64,000 nt of DNA from Acholoe squamosa (GCA_949317995.1 OX439051.1:37265250-37329249); one strand, 5' to 3'; shown: positions 1-11,829, numbered from the stretch's first letter. The notes: generated by a model from the sequence alone, not told the origin. A program made the numbers and translations.

Positions 1-2
1 TT

Positions 3-1296
3 TGTACCCTCGACCTCCAATCTGGGTACTGGCAGATCGGAATGGACCCTAAGGACATGGAGAAGACAGCCTTCTCGAGCCATATGGGCCTATTCCAGTA
101 CAATGTTTTACCTTTTGGGCTGTTTAATGCACCGGCCACTTTCGAAGCTATGATGGAGGAAATGCTGAGCGACCTTCTTTGGAAGTGTTGTCTGGTGTAC
201 CTCGATGATGTCATAGTATTTGGAAAGACTTTTGAGGATTGCATGAACAACCTCAAACTAGTCTTGAAGAGAATCCTAGCAAATGGGCTAAAATTAAAAG
301 CAAAGAAATGTAATTTATTTAAATCATCTATTACATATCTCCGCCGAATAATAACCCCGGCCGGCGTAAAAGCCGACCCTGAAAAACTCCAGACAGTGTC
401 CGAATGGCAGAAACCCATATGTGCGAAGGAGGTAAGATCCTTCCTGGGCTTCTGCTCATACTATTGAGACTTCCTGCCGAATTACTCCAAAGTAAGCTAC
501 CCCTTGCAAATATTGGCACATTGGAACCCGGGTCGGGCAAAGGAACGTTTTCCATGGGGAGACGAACAGGACATAGCCTTCAAGCAAATAAAACACTTGT
601 TTGCTAACACGCCAGTACTGAAATATCCGACTGTGGATGATCATTTCATTCTGGACACAGATGCTAGCAATGACAGTATTGGTGCAGCCCTGTCGCAGGT
701 CCAGGATGGGGTCGAAGTACCCATCGCCTTTGCTAGTAACACTCTGAATAGGGCACAATGAAACTATTGCACCACCAAACGTGAGTTGCTGGCTGTGGTG
801 GTGTATACTAAAAAGTTTCCACTTCCTATGGGGTACCGACTTTACTCTCCGAACTGACCACTCATCCCTAAGGTGGCTACTTAATTTTAAGGACGCCGAA
901 GGTATGATTGGCCGTTGGCTGGCACACTTGTCAGAATTTGGGTTGGAGCATAGCCAGATCCAACATAGACCGGGCTCGAAGCATATCAATGCAGTCGCCC
1001 TCTCCCGGAGGCCTTTCAGAAAGTGCCAGAAAATCGATTGTGATGATTGCGGGGCTCACAACGCGGTGGTCGCAACGGTTCGAACTAGACAGTCGATGCC
1101 GTTGCCTAGCGCCAGCATGGAGAATGTTATAGAATGGCCAAAAGAGACCATCCTACATTTCCAACAAAATGATCCCGCTATCAAGAGAGTGGTTTGTCAC
1201 CTGAACAAGAATGCCAAGCCCGAACGGCCGGCATTGTCCCTCGAAGACAGAGAGACCCGCAAATTTCTAGCCCAATGGACCGAGCTAGAGATTTGA
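3..1296 (+). pseudogene. pol: Ty3/gypsy pol: reverse transcriptase and RNase H (5'-truncated, broken)
   Basis: The RT palm is read from base 3, with LDLQSGYWQI at the window edge, then LPFGLFNAPATF and the catalytic YLDDV (about 198-212). The thumb and connection region follow. RNase H is recognised by LDTDAS at about 651-668, CTTKRELLAV at 768-797 and TLRTDHSSLRWL at about 844-879. The frame is broken by TGA at 465-467 after CSYY, TGA at 759-761 before NYCTTKRELL, and a 1-base shift at about 818-820. TGA at 1294-1296 closes the segment. Relatives usually carry arginine at the first two stops, so CGA to TGA (CpG decay) is the likely cause. The enzyme would copy element RNA in cytoplasmic particles; this copy cannot. 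The N-terminal RT is outside the window. Confidence 0.9.
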
Positions 1297-2565
1297 GATG
1301 GTCTACTGTGTCGATGGAAAACCTCTCCCACAAAGGACAAGGTTTTACAGATAGTGATTCCTATGTCACTAAGACGAGATATTATGTTTTATCGCCACGG
1401 GCATAAAACAAGTGGACACTTTGGGAAGAAGAGGACCTTAGAACGCCTAGCCAGGAGGTACTATTGGCCAGGAATGCATAACGACATCATAAGATGGGTG
1501 ATGACTTGTGCTGAATGCGGCAGGAATAAGCCCGGTCCAGGAATGGAAAAGATGCCCCTGGTGCAAGAGCTGTTCGGAGTTCGATTCGCCCGGGTAGCTA
1601 TTGATATCATCAGCGGAATCGAACCCACGCCTCGGGGCAATACTTGCATGATGGTAGTGACTGACTACTACACCAAATACACTCGGGTATATCCTTTACC
1701 TGACCACAAGGCAGCCACCTGCGCTATTGCCTTCGTGAAAGGATGGGTGTTACATCTCGGTGCACCATTAATGATGCACAGCGACCAGGGACGAGAATTC
1801 GAGTCCAACCTGTGGCAAGAAATGTGCCACTATTTGGCCATTTGTAAAACTCAAACCAATCCATACAGGCCACAGTCTAATGGCCAGGTAGAAAGATTCA
1901 ATCGAACATTGATACAAGTCCTTAAACCCTTGGTAAATTCTCGCCAGGACGACTGGGACGAGCAATGTGACTTCGTAGTACATGCTTATAATAGCACTGT
2001 GCACGCCACGACGAACTGCTCCCCGAATTTGTTAGTATTTGGGGAGGACATTATAATGCGCGCTGATCTCGTATATGGTGTTATAGGGGTAAGCCCCAAA
2101 GCCCCTTGTACTGTGATGTTTGTGGAATCTCTGCGAGACCAATTTAAGAGAGCTTATGAAGTAGTTTGAAACGAGCTACTAAAGAATGCAAATTGGCAGA
2201 AAGTTGGGTATGACACCCACCTGAAGCCACGACAGTTCAGTGTAGGCGACCGAGTGTTTAGGATGCATGAACATTTAAGGTGCAAGAAATTGATCTCGAG
2301 CTGGGACGGACCTCATGTGGTCACCCGAATTATATCTGAGAGCACCGTTATGCTTATGAGTCTAGCTACAGGCCGCATGAATAAGTCTAATGTGTGTATG
2401 TTGAGGAGATGGAGGGGACGAGATGCCGCGTGCGACGAAATTTCCAAACGGATGAATGAACGGAAGGACGAGGTCCTAATGAAGACCAATAAATCGTCAA
2501 GGAAAATGGAGTCACAACAAGTGTATTGTCCTGTTTATGTGTCTTGTTATGTGTTTGGAGGTTGA
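1297..2565 (+). pseudogene. Ty3/gypsy integrase (broken)
   Basis: This continues the pol frame after the TGA at 1294-1296. The zinc-binding domain has H-x3-H (GHKTSGHFG, about 1400) and a C-x2-C pair (CAECG, about 1510). The catalytic core has all three acidic residues: D in VAIDIISG (about 1600), D in MHSDQGREF (about 1780) and E in SNGQVERFN (about 1890). The C-terminal part includes a GPHVV segment (about 2310) like the GPY/F module of gypsy integrases. A TGA at 2167-2169 interrupts the frame between core and C-terminal domain; the same frame then stays open to TGA at 2563-2565. Integrase joins the cDNA ends to target DNA in the nucleus. The catalytic residues are intact but the two internal stops make it a pseudogene. 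Confidence 0.9.
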
Positions 2566-3040
2566 GATACCTCGATTACGATTCGAAATACGACCACGCC
2601 GGACATAACCACCCTACTCATGGTTCCTGTGGGTGGCAGACAGCTTGGCTGACGTGTACGCATGATGCTACATGTTATTCTGCTGAACTCCTGTCGATAT
2701 GAGTAGCGGAGGGGGTAAGTCCACCAATGGCCTATAGAGAAAACTAACCCTGATCCCTGGTTATCCGGGGTAGTACGGACGCCTGCCACGAGCGGGAAGG
2801 GGGGCGCTAGAGAGGGGAATGTCGGAGTGGCACAGCGCAGCGGCGCATGCGCAAAGGTTCCGCATCGCTTGTTGTGCCCCTAATATCACTCACAGCACGC
2901 GAACCGTCTTACCAAGGTAAGACGTGCCGCTGTTTCCTCTGCCACTTATAGTGACAAAGTTCTTCCCAGCTGACTGCCATCGATTCCTTCTGTTCCTTGA
3001 ACGAAGGAGAACAACCCCCTGAGCCGTCTGAGCCCGAAAA
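2566..3040. other. Spacer between integrase and the downstream element ORF
   Basis: No supported reading frame. It holds a purine-rich stretch at about 2791-2819, a GCGCATGCGC palindrome (2843-2852, the core of an NRF1-type site) and an 8+2+8 inverted repeat at 2906-2923 that contains a splice-donor-like AAGGTAAGA. It could carry the leader of a subgenomic or spliced transcript for the ORF that starts at 3041; that is inference. Confidence 0.5.
2906..2923. repeat. 18-bp inverted repeat with splice-donor-like centre
   Basis: GTCTTACC-AA-GGTAAGAC is perfectly inverted around AA. The right arm reads AAG|GTAAGA, close to a consensus 5' splice site, 118 bases before the ATG at 3041. Confidence 0.6.
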
Positions 3041-4502
3041 ATGGCTCAGTCGGAGGTGATGGCGACCGTAACGGCCAACCCTGAAGGACACCCGACTCCA
3101 CTTTGAGCCCAAGACGAGGCACCCCGAAGTCCATTAGTAGAACTAATGGACACCACCGAAATGGAGTCATCCATCCCCGAAACGACTCCCAACACCCTGA
3201 GCATCCCGAGAGGTGCAGAACTTATTGCCCCGAGAACCCCACGCCCGAGTACGACTGAAGGAGCCACCCCTTCAGTCATCATCGAAGTCCCTGTGACTTT
3301 CACTGACCGACCACCAGCTGTTGGGTACGTGAACGTGACCAAAGGGTTCATCCGGACGGCCACAGGCAAGAATCGGTACTGCCCACCGAAGTACCTGGGC
3401 CTTAAAGGCGAACCTCCACGGCTGATACCCTATGATTTACAATCTAGGATCTGCCGTGGATGCACCGACACCGGAGTCACTGATGTCTCCAACATCTGGT
3501 TCGAAAACTATTTCGGACTCGCCGAAGCGATGTGCATCAGCGATGGCCTAGTTGCCATTGTTGACGCCATCTGCGAGGACGACCGAATTAGGTCACAGAC
3601 AGCGTACCCCCTGCTGTATGGCCTAATCGGGTTTGAGGAACGCCTTCCCAGCATTCACTCTCGCGAAGTCCTCCTCCCACAAGGACCACCCCGGGAACGC
3701 ACTTACGCGTTCATGTCTGATTCCCAGAAGAACTCCCCTTTGTTGGCGGACCCCGAGCTCGAGAAGGAGAATGGCCAACGAGACTGCTCGCGACGGAGAC
3801 GTGGCCAGCATGATTCCCGAAGCTGCCTCGAGCCTTGAGGGTGGAGCTTGCTACTCCACCAAGGTAAACACCGCCAAAGAAATAAGCCTCGAGGAGCTTG
3901 ATGCCCGCCAAGAGGCCATTGAACGCGAGTGCAAAGACTTGATGAAGCGCAAGTCGAAACTAAAGAAGGACGTGGAGAAAGCCAAGAAAGAATCCACGGA
4001 CAAGCCTGGGGCTAAGCCCAAATCGAGCCGCGGTAAGAAAAAGGTGGTAGAGGAGAAAGCGGAAGAAAGTGACGACTCCGCAGCCTCGACTTCATCTCGA
4101 GGCTCACGGAGTCGAACCCGGAGTGGAAAGACCACAAAGGAGGATGACGCCCCATCCCCCTCGAGATCTACCCGGAGGAGACCTTCTCGAAGAACAACCC
4201 CTCTGGCCCCGGAGCCCGTTACTAGCACCGCGGTCGAGGAGGAAGAGATCCAGGAAGAGGGCAATGGAGACTGCGACCGGCAGGTTGCCGAAATGAGCCG
4301 GCACTTGCTGGAAAACATCGACTCGTTGGAGGAACCCCTGGGGGATGCCCCTGACGAAACCTGCTTGAATAAGTGGGTCAACGCCAGAACCGGATTCCCG
4401 GATTATACCCCGAAATGCTTCATGGACTGTCAGCGTCACACTGACAGTTATTCGATTCCTCCTGCCACCAACCGCGATGGTGATAGTGACAACGAGGAAT
4501 AG
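3041..4502 (+). pseudogene. Downstream element ORF, first part (coiled coil, basic/Ser-rich), broken
   Basis: ATG at 3041 sits in a strong context (AAAAATGGC) and is in frame with the longer reading frame that begins at 3146. A TGA at 3104-3106 separates them and may be another decayed CGA. The frame runs to 3838, but the natural continuation switches frame at about 3740-3790 and then runs to TAG 4500-4502. The first part is Pro/Thr-rich, then about 130 residues that look globular. After the shift, a charged heptad-like stretch (LEELDARQEAIERECKDL, about 3885-3940) suggests a coiled coil, followed by a long Lys/Glu and Arg/Ser-rich region ending in acidic DNEE. I do not recognise a family. 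Its place after integrase corresponds to env-like or accessory ORFs in some gypsy lineages, but no signal peptide or membrane segment is visible. Confidence 0.6.
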
Positions 4503-5607
4503 ATGAAAATCCTAAAGAAGGACTCTGGCCCCGCGAAATTCTATCGCGTGTGGGTAGCCTCACTCAGAGACACAGCTAAGACGCCTAGGTCTTACTATGG
4601 CTTTGAGCACCGAACGAAGCTCCAGTATGCAGATTCGAGCTGGACATCCTCAAACCCGACATGCCCATTCGAAATCTGCGTCAACGCCGCAGAGACTGAG
4701 AGAGTCTGGCCATCGAAAGACTCGTTCTTCAGACACCTCGTGGAGCATCACATGCACCACGGGCCCGTGTACCGATGTTCCAATGAGAAGAATGAAAACA
4801 AGAAATGCCAAGGGCTGAGAACCACGAGGCGGGGACGCATGGCCGAGCACTTAGCTCAGGTGCATGGTCTCAAAGCCAGCGACGCTCGACTCAAGGCCCT
4901 GAAACTCCACGAACGACCAGATGACCACCGAGGAGAGATCGACCATCACCATGAGGACTGACCACTTGTGCCACACGGTCGAGGGGAAGCAGGACGCCTA
5001 CTTCCTCAAGAACGTGCGTTCTCACCGATTTGACATGTCTGCGGAAATGCACTGGCGTGTCAAAGTCCAGAGGAGAGATCCCGACGCGGTCGACCATCAT
5101 GGAAGACCCCGACCACACCCCGGTGGCGACCCCCGACGGGACGCCAAACGGCCAAGGTCGGAGTCACAGTCTCCAGCCCGTGCTCCTGAACACAAGAAGA
5201 GGTCCCCCGATCCTAGCACAATCGCGGGTGCCACATCCCGAGACCCCTTGAGCCTCGAGCACGTCTCGCCCCTTAGCTCAAGCACCTATCGACCTGTAGC
5301 AGGGACCTCGACAGGTAACCACCAGACCTGGTTTGAGGGACGGAACACCCTCTCGCATTCTGACTGGTTTGCAGGTCACACTGAATCTACCATTCGGTAC
5401 CAAGGCACGCCAGAGGAGGACGCCTTGCTCGCCAGACTCAAGGCACAGTCGGCCAAATCAGACGAGTTCCCCACTCTGTCTGAAACCCAGACACCAGGCC
5501 CCGAGTCCCAAACCCTATTGCCTTCAGGGAAACCAAAGTCAATGGGTCCCCCTGCTGCTCCTGCTACCGCTTCAACGAGAAAACGAGGCCAAGGCCATGA
5601 AGCTTAA
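4503..5607 (+). pseudogene. Downstream element ORF, second part (zinc-finger-like), broken
   Basis: This follows TAG 4500-4502 directly in the same frame with ATG at 4503, so it is either a separate ORF or the continuation of the upstream one. Two C2H2-like units are visible: CPFEIC...FFRHLVEHHMH (about 4660-4755) and YRCSNE...MAEHLAQVHG (about 4770-4868). The frame then shifts at about 4925-4960. The next segment (to 5607) is basic and Pro/Ser-rich, with RPRSESQSPARAPEHKKR, and resembles a low-complexity nucleic-acid-binding tail. A further shift lies at about 5480-5600. Paired zinc fingers followed by a basic tail suggest nucleic-acid binding, perhaps Gag-like rather than envelope. No established family is recognised. 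Confidence 0.55.
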
Positions 5608-6013
5608 ATATGAGTAGCAGCTTCAGGAGCTGAGAAGCCAGTACGACCATCAGGACGACCATAAAGACTGGGATGGCACTGCCGGGAGTGCCTTCGAAAA
5701 GCTCCAGGCCAAGTTGCAGGAGACTAGACAACTCGAGGCAGACATCGAATCCTTCGGATTCACTAGCATGCCCACCCCGAGAGCCTCCGTCAGTGCTGGC
5801 GCGCCCCCAACCGGACCCGGGAGGGAGTCTGAAGGCGCCACTGCTGCCCCAATTGTCACCCCGACTAGACAAACCGACGTGCCAGCCTCTACCCCCAAAG
5901 CAGCCACGGTAGCCACAAACCCTGCCCAAACACCAGTGGTCCATAACCTGATCAGTTTGGACTCCGATCCGGAAACCCATTCTGGGGAAACGGTGATGGA
6001 GACAGACTTGTAA
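5608..6013 (+). pseudogene. Downstream element ORF, C-terminal part (coiled coil)
   Basis: The reading frame here is offset by one from the preceding part. It enters through KAMKLKYE, meets TAG at 5615-5617 (most simply a changed CAG), and continues open to TAA at 6011-6013. The segment QLQELRSQYDHQDDHK through FEKLQAKLQETRQLEADI (about 5618-5750) is a clear charged coiled-coil pattern; the rest is Pro/Thr-rich and ends in an acidic stretch. It is probably the tail of the protein that starts at 3041 or 4503. Function is unknown. Confidence 0.5.
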
Positions 6014-6979
6014 CACTTGATGTAGGCAAATACAGTTGACGACCCTACCTTATGGGATCCTTGAACACCGAGACTGTGCCCCGAACCCGATGGATGCCCA
6101 GACGGATGCAGACCCACGGAACCCAATGGACGTATCTACATCTTCCCATCTTGATCAGGGCACACCACACAGCGACGCGGCTTGCCACCGCCAAGTCCAT
6201 CATTCGCCGAATGGATCTGCAGACAAGCAGTGAACGACCCCGAAGACACCCCGAAGTTAATTATTATTGTACAGCAGACCCACTACACTGGTGGGCTGCT
6301 TTAGAACCATATTGTATATAATTTAATTAACCACTAGTCCTCTTACCCTACGCATAGAAATATTGTTTCTGTTATAATAATCTAACTTCGAGCTCATAAA
6401 ATATGTCAATTTGTTAACAGTAGAAAAAAATAATTGGTGCTATAAACCTACAAGATCTGTTACCGTTTAATAATTCTCAGGTACACACCAATTGTGTTCA
6501 TATTTCGAGGATAGTAGTGGTATAGAGATATATATGTATATTCTTAGTTATAATCACCCACAGTTATTGTAAACTGTGTAAAAAAAAACTAGTATATAGT
6601 GTTCATACGTGAACAGCAAAAAATTGTTTCTTTTCGGGTCATGCAACTTAGTATCACATATAGTTACACACATGGTATATGGTTATTTAACATACAATTA
6701 AATACTCTATGTACGGTCTCGAACATGTTCTTCCGAACCTGTTTCGACCCTTATCTCTCTTTAATCCTATTCCATAGTGTATATGTATGTTTACTTTACT
6801 TAAAATATTTATATGTGGTCAACTCCTATTATTAAGACGTCACACAAATAACATATCACGTTCTACTTCAAACTCTCGTTTATTACTTCGAGCCCTAATT
6901 TCTTTAGAATAACGAAGTGTTACTCTGTTAAACTATGTTATTTTTTTGCACACCCCTTTCCTTAATATGGTGGGGATAG
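6014..6979. other. AT-rich 3' untranslated region of the gypsy element and polypurine tract
   Basis: Until about 6250 the sequence keeps the GC-rich composition of the ORF but has no long frame. From 6250 it becomes strongly AT-rich. It ends in a purine-rich run, GGTGGGGATAG (about 6969-6979), directly before the LTR. That is the expected place for the polypurine tract that primes plus-strand DNA synthesis. Confidence 0.55.
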
Positions 6980-7345
6980 TGTAGGGGCTCGTAGATCATG
7001 ATATAGTGTGAGCGTCTCCCTCGAGAGGGTGTTTCGAGCGGTGCGCCCATCATCGGTAGTCACTAGAGGTCTCCTCGACCACTGGTGTCTGCGGGGTGGT
7101 GGCAGCACGGTTCGCCTCGCTCCAGTTCCTACCTGGGGCCGGGGAAGGCGTTAGTCTGGCTCTGCCTGCCAACGGAGTCGGACCACCTTTACCTGAGCTT
7201 GCACATAGCTAAGCAGTACACTTCGAGGTGGATGTAAAACATATATAACGTAGAACGTAATAAATATGTGCCGGTTGCACTAACCCGAGATACCTCGTCT
7301 GGTTTTCACTTCGAACTAGTCGAGACCTTAATCCGAACCACTACA
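6980..7345 (+). repeat. 3' LTR of the gypsy element
   Basis: The boundaries are TGTAG (6980-6984) and CTACA (7341-7345), which are exact inverted 5-mers with the canonical TG...CA ends. A purine tract precedes it and an AATAAA lies inside. Length 366 bp. The 5' LTR is outside the window, so the boundary call rests on termini, purine tract and poly(A) signal only. Confidence 0.65.
7259..7264 (+). terminator. AATAAA poly(A) signal in the LTR
   Basis: AATAAA about 80 bases before the proposed LTR end, the usual placement for R/U5 transcript termination in gypsy LTRs. Confidence 0.5.
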
Positions 7346-8573
7346 GTTGTGTTCATTTTACAGCAGAATGATAATTTAAATTGACAAAATTCTTGCACAA
7401 GCTGGTGCTGTGCACTACTTGGGTACGCAATTGATATTTGTTTTCACTGTTATATAGGAATTAGAAATATTACAGCTAAATCATCTATGTGAATCCAATG
7501 AACGTAACATCAATCTGATGAACATAACAACACCATTTACTGTAATCTAATACACTTTGAAGTGAAATTTCAGAAATCAAATGACAAGGTGCTGTCCCCA
7601 ACCACACACAATGTCAACTGAATTTCTTTTTTATCTGCCTTATATTTCTATAAAAAATAATTCCCCAAAGAAAATAGCCTTAAAAGGGTCACTTTCCTAC
7701 CCCTCTTTGGGCCTCATTTATGGAGAGAAAACCATAAGATATTCAGGTTTTCGCATACCTGCTCTAATATATGGGTGTCAGACTTCCACTTACTGTCAAA
7801 AGACTAACAGAAAATCATTTTATTTATTTAGATATTCACTTTTTAAGATAAAAATATAATTTTGTGAGGAAAATTCTATTTTTAAAGATTCTCACCAAAT
7901 AATGAAAAAAAATGAAAACTTTTTGGAAATCAGGGGTGATGTAAACAAGTATCTCTATAATGTGTTGTATGAATTGCAAAATGGCTAATTGCATTGTGAA
8001 TAGAGAAATAATTTGAATGAAATTATTTTTTCTCAGGGGACATTGATTTTTTTGGTATTTTTCAAGCAAAATGTGGGAAAATTCAGCAAAAAAAAGGAAA
8101 ATTTTATTAATCCCTTAATTATTACATAACTACTCGTTGAGATATTTGTAACCATACTGGTTATATCACCTGAAATGATCTATTGAAAGACTTATTCAAG
8201 AAAACATGACAAATTTGCTTCATGGACATTTTCTGGAGCCCCACCCATATACGTTTCTCGATTTCTTACTGCAGTAATACCCCATGCAATAGGAGCATCC
8301 CATGTACAAGACACATTTCCAACGTGACGGAATCCTACATCACTGTGATTGATTTTGGAACAATTTAGTTCTAATCTAATATGCTCACATAAAACATGCA
8401 CCCCTACCTGCCAGACAGGGTACTTCCTTGCTTAAAACCCAGACCTCAATGAACAATTGGGTAAGGCCTTATTTCACTTCAGTAGAGCCTGCACAAAGTC
8501 AACTTTGAGTGACTCTGTCCAACTTTCTGTAATTGAAAAAGTGAAATTCTGACTTTTCCAGTCAGATATCTTA
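7346..8573. other. AT-rich intergenic sequence
   Basis: AT-rich with long A and T runs. Open frames here are short and of low complexity. I see no gene or clear repeat. Confidence 0.6.
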
Positions 8574-8834
8574 GTAGGGCATTTCTCAATGTACTACGAC
8601 TACACACAGCCACTACGATTTCAATATGCCTATAGCTAGGCTATCGTAGGAACTGCCCTATGACTGCTCACTACGATTAGCAGCTATGCAGTAATTACAT
8701 AAGATTTAGTGGGGCAGTTGTACTGGTGCAGGCATTAGGGACTACTAGTGCATGGTACTGTTATGGCCAAATTATTAGGTTCTCACTACAATTCAAAGGA
8801 CAGCAGTCGTAGTGTGTTAAGAAATGGCCTCCAG
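8574..8834. mobile_element. MITE with CTACGATTTGAG-type internal repeats, copy 1
   Basis: Collinear with 53293-53559. The right end reads TTAAGAAATGGCCTCCAG and the left end is a degraded inverse of it. The inside carries several CTACGATT / CAATCGTAG-type inverted motifs. There is no coding capacity, so it is a non-autonomous DNA transposon of unknown superfamily. Confidence 0.65.
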
Positions 8835-11829
8835 ACATTGCTGCCACCCCTAATAGTAAGTAGTAATAGTCAGTTTTACAGTAGTACTATATAGAGTAGA
8901 CAATTCACCGGACAATAATGATTGTTGACTGTTGTGTCTGGCACTATTGAGCTTAGAGCGAACCATCAATTAACCAAAAGAAAGCTGCTTCCGTTAATTG
9001 ACAGGTTCAGGATATGAAGGCAGAACCCTGGATAACCTCCTTAATTCAGGGTCAATGGCATAATGAAGTCGGGAGTGCCATCAATCAATAGTGCTCTCAA
9101 TGGTCAGGTAGGTGTGAAGCAACAAAAAAACCTATCCTCTTCTCCTAATGATTAAGGATGGTAATGATTGCGGTAAAGAATAAAAAACAAAATTGCTAAA
9201 TAGGCCCAGCATCTATCAATAAGACATGTATCCCTGATTGAGGTTTGGTTTGTGGTAACATACAGTTTAGGTTCAATGATTAGCTGCATTATAACTCATA
9301 TGTAATTGTAATTAATGCAGATCACTTCTAATGGCTTACACATAGATGTCTTATCCGATAGATTAGTTCATATGTCAGTGTTGCTGCTCTCGCAGCATTA
9401 GTCCCAAGTAAATACCCTTAATTAGGAATATTGAAAATAATATAATAGCATGTAGGTTTGTGCAAATTATACTAAATGGTCAGATGACACTTTGACAAAA
9501 TGTTTTCTTTGACAAAATTGATTAAAATCATTCTAACTACCGAGGGGATGGGGGGTTATTTTCTTGATGGCAATAATTTCCATTATTGAGAAATGCCTTC
9601 CGGAACATAAGCTTCACACATTATCGACTTACTTGTTTTTAATAGAACCATCATAAAATAAAACATTGATTTGTGCAAATTCATGCCGGGTCGAATGGCT
9701 CTCCATAGTACCTAGGCCTGTACTTAACTTTCCCCAATTAGGACTGGTCCAGTTGCTCTGACTGCACCTTTCAATTCTCATTTCCCCCTCTCCACTCCCA
9801 GAGTACTGCATAGGGTCAGGGCAGTGCCTCAATTACAGTGTGTGTAAAGGATATAAAGCAGGAAATCTATAGACCTTGGGCCATGGCAATTTAAGGCAAG
9901 GAACTATGGCCATCAGTCTCTTAATTTAGAGGAGTTGAAGGTAGGCTTTGATTCAAAGTCTGTTTTTCTTGGACGAGAAAAATGATTCCCTATTACAATG
10001 CTGTTCTCAATTAAGAATAATAAGGAAATTTTAAATTGTATGGAAGCAAGTTCAAGTTGGATGATGATTTGCTTAATCAGGGTTTGGGAGTAAATATTTT
10101 GTTAACATGAAAATAAAAGCAGGAAGTAAGTAACTAGACCTACACCGAAGTTTGTGATTTTCATTACTTTTAGATATCATAGTGATATTTTTGTTATGAA
10201 TATAAAACTGTGACAGACTCCTCCAACTATATGATATATTTACTTTTGGGTATTATGAATAAAAAGGGGTGACCTATCAGAAACAGACTTTTCAGCTAGA
10301 AGTGAATTGATTTGCCTGTCTTTTTTTAATATCATGAAGAAAGGGAAAACCCATTTTTATTATGCAGAGATAAGATTAATTAGAATTGAAATTGGTATCA
10401 CACCTGTCTGGTAAGCAAATTAAACAGTTTGACCATTTTAGAATGTACTCAGCCAATAAATCACTTTAGAACAGTATGATAGATTGTGATTGCTCATGTC
10501 CAGCGGCTCTTTGGGGGAACTGCCTTTCTGGTAGCTAGTATATATGAATACAACTATGTTTGGTAGGATGTAAACAAATGTCTTTCACTCATATTTTGCC
10601 TAAATTGAGAATGATGCACTTTGGTCATCACACATTCCTCTCTATTGAAGGTAGTTTTCAATACTTGGGAAAATGTAACTGGTAGAGAGGAAATGTGACG
10701 GGACAGAGAGAAGTACCACTGCACAAATAGAGCACTGCTGGGCTAGAATTTAGATAGGTCTGAGGAATCCTCAAGTGACTTGTTCAACCTAGAGATGAAT
10801 AGCTGAATAGGGTCTCCAGAGTAGATGGCCTGCGGTGTTGTACAGCCAAGTTTACTTCTAGAGGTAGGCTTGAACAATAGTTATTCATGGGTAGAGACAG
10901 CCTGAAAGCATAGGGTCACTAGAATACAACTTTTAACTAGATGAGTCTTCATCTTATTTACCCTTCGCAAAGGTCCATTTCTTAGGTTGGTTTGATTAGA
11001 CTCTTTGAAATTTACCTCAAGCTTTCAGTGGGACTTTGGCAATCACTAAACGTTTCAGCAGATGAGCCAGGTCCAGTTGGTTACTAGGCAAGTCTGGACA
11101 ACTGGATTTGATCAGGAGAATCAAACATGATTGATATTGTCAGACTCAATCGGACATCCACAAAGATGTTTCCAATCATCACGATTGGCCGATCGAGTTG
11201 CTTCTGTGCCACTCTATCAATACCTGAACCAATAGAATAACAGTCTAGGCATAACTTCTAGGTACTTGAATTCATGACCATTCTGTTTAGGATTTCAACA
11301 ATTATATCTTAAATTGCTCAACACTAATGCAAAAAATGATAAACACTACACACTCAGAATATTTTCTAGACAGGTCAGACCTAGACACCTGGACAAACAT
11401 GCTTATGAGTATATATAAGTGTGTTCAAAAGCAGGACAGTTACATGTTTGTCATTGTTTTTAGACTCTAAACACATTTTTAACACTGTGCCTTTGTCATC
11501 AGTTCTACAAAAGGAGCTTATTAGCTTTCCTCCATTAGATATCTTGCTTTGATCAAAGTTCATTGTCATCACTAACCTGTGTACACATGTTGCTTCGTAA
11601 GGTTATAAAATCTGCCTACCTGGAAGATATAACACGAAGAAACATTTTAGTCAATATCAGCAGGATATTGCAGAAAATGGAAAAGTACTGGGTTTATCCC
11701 AATGAACAATGTTACTATGAATAGTAAGTATGGTGAGTTCCATATTGTCCCAGGAGTTAGCCATTACCTTAAGTTTATTAATACCCCTGATGAGGAATTG
11801 TATTCCAAGAGAATTATTAGGAGGAGATG
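8835..11829. other. Gene-free AT-rich spacer
   Basis: I see no coding sequence. It contains one member of a dispersed repeat (9665-9890, listed separately) and a small hairpin at 8966-9001. The rest is unremarkable. Confidence 0.55.
9665..9890. repeat. Dispersed repeat, copy 1
   Basis: Shares a run of matching blocks (CCCCAATTAGGAC, ACCTTTCAA, CTCTCCACTCCC, TAGGGTCA, GCAGTGCCT) with 32130-32400 and 48145-48410, and more weakly with 53790-53900. No coding content. Confidence 0.65.

Larger units (their letters stand above)
1..7345 (+). mobile_element. Ty3/gypsy LTR retrotransposon, 3' part, decayed
   Basis: The window opens inside the reverse transcriptase of a Ty3/gypsy element. The order is RT, RNase H, integrase (3-2565), a spacer, a long broken reading frame (3041-6013), an AT-rich 3' region, a purine-rich tract at about 6969-6979 and a 3' LTR at 6980-7345. 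RT-RH-IN order and the HHCC/DDE integrase identify the family. The 5' LTR, gag, protease and N-terminal RT lie outside the window. At least five in-frame stops and several frameshifts show it is inactive. The 5 bp after the LTR, GTTGT, would be the target duplication, but its partner is not visible. The alternative, that 3041-6013 belongs to a different element, cannot be excluded, although no LTR boundary is evident between the two parts. Confidence 0.85.

Noticed and set aside
2820..3040. TGTCGGAG at 2820 as the start of a 3' LTR directly after pol
   Set aside because: No matching CA end, poly(A) signal or second copy was found; the 6980-7345 segment fits an LTR better.
3146..3838. ATG at 3146 as the true start of the gypsy downstream ORF
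   Set aside because: An in-frame ATG at 3041 has a much better context and only a TGA, like the other decayed stops, lies between.
7581..7859. 92-codon open frame
   Set aside because: AT-rich, no domain, no supporting context.
8966..9001. Small hairpin TCAATTAAC...GTTAATTGA
   Set aside because: Nine-base AT-rich arms are expected by chance in this much AT-rich sequence.
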